From: Saccharum officinarum
Taxonomy: Eukaryota; Streptophyta; Magnoliopsida; Poales; Poaceae
Reading direction: 5' to 3'
NCBI GenBank assembly: GCA_020631735.1
Contig: CM036170.1
Coordinates: 73,113,737 to 73,177,736 of the forward strand
Length of the DNA stretch: 64,000 nt
Positions within the stretch are counted from its first letter, which is position 1. Each line of letters begins with the position of its first letter. The notes under the pieces were generated by a model. The model did no database searches. It was not told the DNA's origin and was given only the letters and a program-made list of their open reading frames with translations. Position numbers and translations under genes: made by a program. This document shows positions 57,752-64,000 of this stretch, in pieces.

Positions 57752-58535
57752 CTCCCCTTTTATAGACGCAAGGGGAACGCAGAGTTACATGCATGTGCTA
57801 CATGATATTTTTCCATGGAAGGAAGATCCGAGGCCTCCTGTAGTCGATGGCGTATTACTGTTAGAGGAGTGGCTCCTGTCCTTTGGTGCTATAGCGACGT
57901 GTCCTGCCATATGTAGCCCTGTGGACGACGCAGCTACAACACGTAGAGTCGTGATTATCCCTATAGCAGCATGCCTGTCCTTCGGTTTGACTGGGGTGGA
58001 GGGCCGAGGCCCTAGAGGCGTGAATCATGGCGTGATTTTGTGCCGTTCGAGGGAATAGTGGCCTAAAGCGGTGTTTCATACGCTGCGTAGACATGGATCA
58101 TGCGTATAGTGCTAGTATGGGTGGCATAGTGACCAGCAGCTCTTCCCCATGCTTGTTATGGGCGATGACGTCATGATTTGACCCCTGTCATTCCTGGCTT
58201 GTCCGGTTGGGCGGACGTGGGAATGTGGGTGACGTCACAGGGGGTCTCAAGTGCGCCAACGGGGGAGCGGCGTAAGAGGCTGGTCTCGGGCGAGGCGGAG
58301 ACAGATAATGTTGTCTCTGGGGCTCGGACGTGACGGTGATGATGTTGTTGGTTGGCCTGTGCCCGAGACCCTAGCGTTGAGGTCCCGGGCAAGTCGGAGG
58401 TGTTCCGAGACCCCCTACGTGTGGCCTCGAATGAAGTGAGGAGATGGGTTAGTATGCTCACGTGGCTTGCTGGAGGCCTAACAAGGGAGAGTTTAGCCTG
58501 TAGGTGTCTTTAGTTGATTTTTTCCCTTAAACGGG
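57752..58535 (-). repeat. Element A, 5' LTR, second part (cut by element C)
   Basis: Continues A's LTR from 34801, matching 21150-21873 of the left LTR with an extra 40 or so bases near 57860-57915. It stops at ACGGG (58531-58535). By comparison with the left LTR about 75 bases, ending CCGACA, are still missing and should follow element C. Confidence 0.85.
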
Positions 58536-59115
58536 TGAAAGTCCTATGTTTGGTGTTGGTAATTAGTGACAATGCCTAAGTACTAATCCTATGCCTAAGT
58601 TGTATGTAGCATATGAGGATTAGTATATTCCAAGGTTGGTGGCAAGATGGACATGGTGATCATGATGGCCACACTTGGATTTGGACGCAACCCTATGTGA
58701 TCAAGGCAAAGGTATATGCTTAAGGGTTGTGTTTTAGTAACCAAGACACCTAGTGGGTGTGGTTACATTATAGGATAGATAGCCGTACTATAAAGAGGGG
58801 AATGACACGGCTATTGAACTCCTAAGTGCCTCTAGGTGTGCATTTCATGATCATATGCATTTGGATAGAACTAATATCGCCTCGAAAAATGATTGTGAAA
58901 ATGCTAACACACTCACACTTGACGAGATCACTTGGTGGTGTTGGCACGTTTGCGAAGGCGGTAGAGTTTGAGTGGTAGAGAGGGTTTGGGATCCTCTCTC
59001 CCTCCCGCCGAGCTTGCGAGGCGGGATTCAGGCGTTTTTGAGAAGTTGAAACGACTATTTTCCACTACGCCGGAAGTCCGGAAAAGAAACGGAGGCGAAC
59101 GGGGGTCACAGAGGT

Positions 59116-59550
59116 GACCGGACGCGGTCCTTGCATGACCGGACGTGTCCGGTCAGTGTTCAGTGTCTGCGCGTTTTTCAGTTCGATGATCAGACGCGAG
59201 GCGCGTCCGGTCACTGATGATCGGACGCGTCCGGTCGTTCAGGGAGCTTACTGGACTGTAACCGGACGCTGGCACTGTCGCGTCCGGTCATGTTTCTTCA
59301 GTGCGTCCGGTCGTTGTTTCGTTGAGCGCTGCTCAGGCGACCAACGCGTCCGGTCATTCTCAGGACCAGCGCGTCCGGTCATTTCCAGCGCGTCCGGTCT
59401 GCGCGATGAGCGCGTCCGATCGTTGCCTCGCAGTTAGCCGTTGTGCGACCGGCGCGTCCGGTCATTTGGACCAGCGCGTCCGGTCAGTGTTTCATGTGTT
59501 AGCCGTTGGGCGACCGGCGCGTCCGGTCAGTTGGACCAGCGCGTCCGGTC
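59116..59550. repeat. Cluster of GCGTCCGGTC decamers in the copia LTR
   Basis: I count eleven exact GCGTCCGGTC copies between 59203 and 59550, two forward copies with one mismatch, one exact reverse-complement copy at 59116 and two more reverse copies with one mismatch. Spacing is irregular (about 15-60 bp). The last part repeats a larger unit containing GCGACCGGCGCGTCCGGTC. All lie just upstream of the TATA-like sequence. Confidence 0.92.
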
Positions 59551-59603
59551 AGTACGATTTCGGCTATTTAAGTTTCTAACGGCTCTATTCGAAGGGGTAC
59601 GTC

Positions 59604-59612
59604 TATAAATAC
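59604..59612 (+). promoter_or_regulatory. TATA-like box of element C
   Basis: CTATAAATA in the LTR, a short distance downstream of the decamer cluster and upstream of a CT-rich run. A likely core promoter, by position only. Confidence 0.55.
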
Positions 59613-60495
59613 TCGTTGGCCGGCTCAAGGCTCTCTCTCTCTTGAACATTTGACATACTTGTGAGCACTTTGAGCTAAGCAACTCCCCTCCCACTCATCT
59701 TACTTGCTTTTTTTGCATATTTGAAGTGAGATTGAGTGATCCAAGTGCATTTGCATTGTGAGATTGCATCTAGTTGGCACTTGGTGGTTGATTTGCTACG
59801 GGATTCTTGTTTCTCTTGGTGGTTGCCGCCACCTAGACGGCTTGGAGCAGCTTGGAGGCGTTGGCAAGAGTTGGTGATTGTTCTTGGCCACCTCCGGTGA
59901 TTGTGAGGGGTTTGTGCCTACCTCGGTGAAGCGCCAAAGGCAACATTAGTATATTGCTCGTGTCATTGCAACCTTTTGCCATTTGGTAGGTTCTTGTGGC
60001 ACCTTTTGAGAGGCTCGGTGTGTGACCGATTAGCCACCGAACCACGTGGTGAAGAGGGACACAACAGGGACTAGCGTGCCGGCAAGCATGTGAACCTCGG
60101 GATAAATCTTCGTGTCATCACTTTTATATTGTGATTGATTGATCCCGGTGTTCGGTTATCTTGGTATTCATTGTTGATAATATTGGTTGGCTCAATACTT
60201 CGCCCCTTGGTGAAACTCTCCTAACTCAACTCAGCTTTATCTTCTTAGTTATCTTTGCTAGAGTAGCTCTTTTGTGTAGCTTGCTAGTTGTAGTTGTAAT
60301 TACCTTCTCGGTTTGACTTGTGCGGTTGAGTGCAAATACTAGAATTGTGAATTGGATAGGTGGCTTGCAAACACCCCATAGGCTAAGCAAAACTCGCATC
60401 TCGCTATTTGTTTTATTGATAAACTTGTTTAGCTTGTCTTTGTAGAATTTTTTAATAGGCTATTCACCCCCCTCTAGCCATCAAGACCTTTCAAG

Positions 60496-60507
60496 TGGTA
60501 TCGGAGC
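60496..60507 (+). promoter_or_regulatory. Element C, primer-binding site (tRNA-iMet)
   Basis: TGGTATCGGAGC, two bases after the LTR. One mismatch (G for A) to the initiator tRNA-Met complement TGGTATCAGAGC. Confidence 0.88.
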
Positions 60508-60547
60508 CGTGGTCACCGTTTGTAAGGCTTAACAACCTCGGTGTAAG

Positions 60548-62647
60548 ATGGCTCAAGTTATGTTCAATCATGTAAATGGCAAGCCTCCATTCTTTGATGG
60601 TGTCTCTTCCTTTGATCATTGGAAAAAGAAGATGAAGCAATATCTAGGCAATATACATGAGAAGGTTTGGGATATGACCAAAGAAGGATACATCATTCTT
60701 GATGAGGAAAACCTCACTCCCAATGACCGTATCAACAAACAATGCAATACGGCGGCACTTGACACAATCTACCGTGCCATTGATGACAAAGTATTTGAGC
60801 AAATCAAAGATCTTGAAAAGGCAAATGAGCTTTGGATAAGGCTTGAAGAAACATGTGAAGGCACTTCAATGGTAAAAAGTGCCAAACTATATATGCTCAA
60901 GGACAAGTTCTTGACATTCAAGATGAAGGATGATGAATACATCCCGGAGATGTTCTATAGGCTCCAAGTCATTGTCAATGATCTCAAGGAGCTTGGGGAG
61001 AAGGTTGAGGATAAGGACTTCTCACACAAGTTCTTGATGTGCTTACCAAAGAAGTTTGCCACCTTGAGAAGAATGATCTTTAGAGAGGGATTGGACAACG
61101 TCAAACCAACCAATGTGCTTAGAGATATAATGACTGATGCCCAATACAATGATGATGAAGATGAGGTAGAAGAGAAGAAGGAGACCAAGGTCAAGCAAGA
61201 GAAGCCCATTGCATTCAAGGCTTCATCCTCTAAGGGCAAGAGCAAGGTGGAGAGTGATGATGATGATCCATTCGATGATGAGGCCATGGCCCTCCTTGTG
61301 CACAAGATGGGAAGGTTCATGAAGAAGAAAGGATATGGGGCAAGGAAGAGGAGAGACACTATAAAGGCAAAGACCCTTTGTTACAATTGCAATAGCCCCG
61401 ATCACATAGTGGCGGATTGCCCCTATGAAGATAAGAGATTTCATAATGGGGACTTGAAGCTCAAGAAGAACAAGAAGGATAAGAAAGAGAATGAGAAGAA
61501 AGCAAAGAAGATTTTCACTTTCAACAAAAAGAAGAAGGGTGGTGGTTATGTAGTCACTTGGGATAGTGACAACTCCGATAGTGATGATGATGAAAGCTCT
61601 AGTGATGATGAGAGGACCACTCGGTGAGCCATTGCAAACATCGCTCTCTCCAACAAGCCATCCATCTTCAACACTACATCAACATGCCTTATGGCCAAGC
61701 TTACAAAGGTAAAATATGATGATAGTGATGATGATTCTTGTACTAGTGATGATTGTAGGAGTGATGATGAGGAGGATGAGGACTACTCCAAGGATGATCT
61801 ATTAGGCATAATAGATCAAATGAGCAAGGGCTACAAGAGGACAACCAAGAAATACAAAATCTTGAAACAAGAGCTCATTGCCAAGAGCAATGAAAATGAT
61901 CCCTTGATGGAGGAGCTTGTTGCTCTCAAAAAGAGTAAGGAGTGCAAAGGAATTGAACAAGAGCTCAAAGCTCTTAGGAAATCCTTTGATGAGCTAGAGG
62001 CTTCTCGTGAGTGTCTAAAGGAAGACCACGAGGATCTTGAAATTGATCACACTAGGCTTAAGGAAGCCCACTCCACTCTACTTGAGCTCATCAAGGAAAA
62101 GGACCTCAAGTTGGAGAAGCTCATGAAGGAAGCTAAGGAGGAGCAAGTGATTGTCACTTGTGACATTGGACTAACATGTGATATTATTGATGATTCTTTA
62201 TTTGTTGGTCCTACTAATGCTTCATGTAGCTCATCATCATCCACCACAACCAACCCTATCTCTACTACTAGTGATTCATCACTTGTGGTTGAGAATGAGA
62301 CTCTCAAGAGAGAGGTGGATGATCTCACCCGCGCATTAGGCAATGCCTATGGTGGGGATGCCCGCTTGCTAAAATGCTTGGGTAGCCAAAGGTTCTCTCT
62401 TAACAAAGAGGGATTAGGCTATACTCCCAAGAAGGGCAAGGCGGCCTTTGCTACTCCAAAGCCTCGCTTTGTGAAGGGCAATGGTCGTTATTGCAATAGA
62501 TGCAAGCAAGTTAGGCATCTAGAGATTAATTGCAATAAAATAAATAAGAATAAAAAAATGCTAATGTACCTTACATTCCTTTTGATTCTTGTTATGTGCT
62601 TACCAAGGGTGAGAAAGGTGTGCATGCTAGGTTTGTTGGAACACTAA
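60548..62647 (+). pseudogene. Element C, gag with one in-frame stop
   Basis: Starts MAQVMFNHVNGKPPFFDG. The capsid-like part has FDHWKKKMKQYL and LWIRLEETCEGTS; a CCHC knuckle CYNCNSPDHIVADC follows near 61378, then a lysine-rich stretch and acidic SDNSDSDDDESSSDDE. TGA at 61625-61627 interrupts the frame where related gags read through with a basic residue (CGA to TGA is likely). The same frame then runs on: acidic DDSDDDSCTSDD, a long coiled coil (ELKALRKSFDELEASRECLK), and a second CCHC motif CNRCKQVRHLEINC near 62500. The frame shifts near an A-run at about 62555. The coiled-coil extension is typical of SIRE-type gag. Confidence 0.85.
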
Positions 62648-62754
62648 TTGTGGGCCAAAAGAAGAAGGCTATTTAGGTACCAAAGAGCTTAGTGACTAAC
62701 CTACAAGGACCCAAACAAGTATGGGTACCTAAGAAACATTAAATTGTTTTGTAG

Positions 62755-64000
62755 GTAAATTACAAGGCCGGAGGAAGGCATTGGGTGCTTGATAGTGGGT
62801 GCTCTCAACATATGACCGGTGATTCAAGAATGTTCAACTCTCTCAAATCAAATGATAGTGGCATTGATAGTATCATATTTGGTGATAATAGCAAGGGTGA
62901 TGTAAAGGCTCTTGGAAGGATTGCAATCTCAAATGATCATAGCATCTCCAATGTGCTACTAGTTGAAAAGCTCAATTTCAACTTGTTGTCGGTTGCTCAA
63001 TTGTGTGATCTAGGTTTCAAGTGCATATTTGATGTTGATGATGTGGAGATAGTGTTGATGGCTCTAACTTGATCTTCAAAGGCTTTAGATTTGAGAATCT
63101 ATACTTGGTTGATTTCAATGCTAGTGACACTCAACTTTCAACATGCTTGCTCACCAAATCAAGTATGGGTTGGTTATGGCATAGAAGACTTGGTCATGTT
63201 GGTATGAAACAATTGAACAAGTTAGTGAAGCATGACTTAGTTAGAGGCTTGAAGGATGTCACTTTTGAGAAAGATAAGCTATGTAGTGCATGTCAAGCCG
63301 GAAAGCAAGTAGGCAACACTCATCCATTGAAAAGCATCATGAGTACTTCCAAAGCATTTGAGTTGTTGCACATGGATCTATTTGGACCAACTACATACAC
63401 AAGCATTGGTGGCAACAAGTATGGTTTTGTGATTGTGGATGATTTCACTAGATACACATGGGTATTCTTTCTTATGGACAAGAGTGATGTATTTGACATA
63501 TTTAAGAAGTTCATCAAGAGAGTACAAAATGAGTTTGAGACCACAATAAAGAAAGTAAGAAGTGATAATGGAAGTGAGTTTAGAAACACAAGAGTTGATG
63601 AGCTATGTGAGGAGCTTGGAATCAAGCATCAATTCTCGGCTAAGTATACACCTCAATCAAATGGCTTAGTTGAGAGGAAAAATAGAACTTTGATTGATAT
63701 GGCAAGATCAATGTTGAATGAGTCTAATGTGAGTCATTCATTTTGGGCCGAAGCAATCAACATGGCTTGCTTCTATAGCAACCGGCTCTATTGCCACAAG
63801 TTTCTAGAGAAGACACCATATGAGATCTTAAATGGAAGAAAGCCCAACATTGCATACTTTCGGGTATTTGATTGCAAATGTTATATCTTGAAGAAAGGCA
63901 CTAGATTGAGCAAGTTTGAGAAGAAATGTGATGAAGGCTTCCTACTTGGTTACTCCACTACTAGCAAAGCTTATAGAGTTTGGTATTTGGTTAGTGGTTT
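62755..64000 (+). pseudogene. Element C, protease and integrase, partial at window end
   Basis: Protease: WVLDSGCSQHMTGD (active-site DSG, near 62785). A frame shift near 63060 separates it from the GAG-pre-integrase finger WHRRLGHVG with CSACQAGKQVG (about 63175-63310). Integrase core: HMDLFGPTTY, RSDNGSEF, and NGLVERKNRTL carry the D, D and E residues (about 63370, 63560, 63670). It continues to the window end with a typical YEILNGRKP block. RT and RNase H should follow outside. Confidence 0.87.

Larger units (their letters stand above)
20796..58535 (-). mobile_element. Element A: decayed Ty3/gypsy retrotransposon, Tat type, minus strand
   Basis: A's 3' LTR is at 20796-21948. Its 5' LTR begins at 34478 and is split by element B, resuming at 57752 and running to 58535, where element C enters. 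Reading on the minus strand the order is PBS, gag, protease, RT, RNase H, integrase, then an oppositely oriented accessory ORF, then the 3' LTR. LTR ends are TGTCGG and CCGACA (the left start is mutated to TATCGG). LTRs differ at many sites by eye and the coding regions have many stops and shifts, so the element is old and inactive. The true right end should lie beyond element C, outside the window, so the target duplication cannot be checked. Confidence 0.85.
58536..60493 (+). repeat. Element C, 5' LTR (1958 bp)
   Basis: Begins TGAAAG and ends CTTTCA, a perfect 6-bp inverted repeat. It contains a CG-rich cluster of GCGTCCGGTC motifs (59116-59550), followed by a TATA-like CTATAAATA near 59604, a plausible promoter. 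Confidence 0.87.
58536..64000 (+). mobile_element. Element C: Ty1/copia retrotransposon (SIRE/Maximus type), 5' portion
   Basis: 5' LTR, PBS, gag, protease and integrase in the copia order (integrase before RT); RT and the 3' LTR lie beyond the window. Inserted in A's right LTR after ACGGG, which should be repeated after the 3' LTR. The long LTR (nearly 2 kb) and long gag with coiled-coil extension fit the SIRE/Maximus lineage (Opie/Ji relatives). Frames contain a nonsense codon and shifts. Confidence 0.88.

Noticed and set aside
59116..59550. CRISPR-like array
   Set aside because: The repeats are 10 bp with irregular spacing, in a plant LTR; they do not have the regular repeat-spacer structure and there are no cas genes.

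Overview
The window looks like nuclear DNA of a grass, most likely a panicoid of the Saccharum/Sorghum/Miscanthus type. This is an inference from three things: two GC-rich plant chaperone genes, Stowaway and Tourist-like MITEs, and deep nesting of LTR retrotransposons with very long LTRs. No bacterial, organellar or CRISPR features were seen. Two runs of exactly 100 N (7140-7239 and 45099-45198) are scaffold gaps. Both are flanked by near-identical sequence, so most of the apparent duplication here is probably unmerged overlap between contig ends.

Bases 1-14906: the same segment appears twice (1-7139 and 7769-14906). It carries three MITEs and a gene for a 515-residue HSP20-like (alpha-crystallin domain) protein. 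The right copy is intact (13252-14799). The left copy (5489-7032) is broken by small indels close to the gap. Bases 14800-16484 are intergenic. Bases 16485-19335 hold a two-exon cytosolic Hsc70/Hsp70 gene on the minus strand, convergent with the HSP20-like gene and with a perfect heat-shock element in its promoter.

Bases about 19740-64000 are a nest of transposons. An old DNA-transposon-like fragment (about 19740-20795) is cut by element A, a decayed minus-strand Ty3/gypsy element of the Tat type (20796-58535). A has an antisense accessory ORF and a 1.17-kb LTR-like insertion in pol (29979-31145). A's right LTR is split by element B, a solo LTR in minus orientation (34802-57746, target duplication CTGTC). 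B is in turn split by element D, a young plus-strand Ty3/gypsy chromovirus (35967-54881, target duplication CCCTG) with 4.8-kb LTRs. Element C, a Ty1/copia element of the SIRE/Maximus type, starts at 58536 inside the remaining part of A's right LTR and runs off the window.

The most notable observation is in element D. Between its primer-binding site and gag it has an intact 201-codon ORF (41573-42178). Its first 21 residues after Met match the histone H3 tail at 18 of 21 positions, keeping K4, K9, S10 and their neighbours but replacing K14 by Arg and K18 by His. A coiled coil and an acidic tail follow. The same element encodes an integrase with a C-terminal chromodomain, the kind of module that reads methylated H3 tails. 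A histone-mimic and reader pair within one retrotransposon is therefore possible. A second notable signal is a short peptide-coding block inside the LTRs of both D and the diverged solo LTR B, which differ mostly at synonymous positions.
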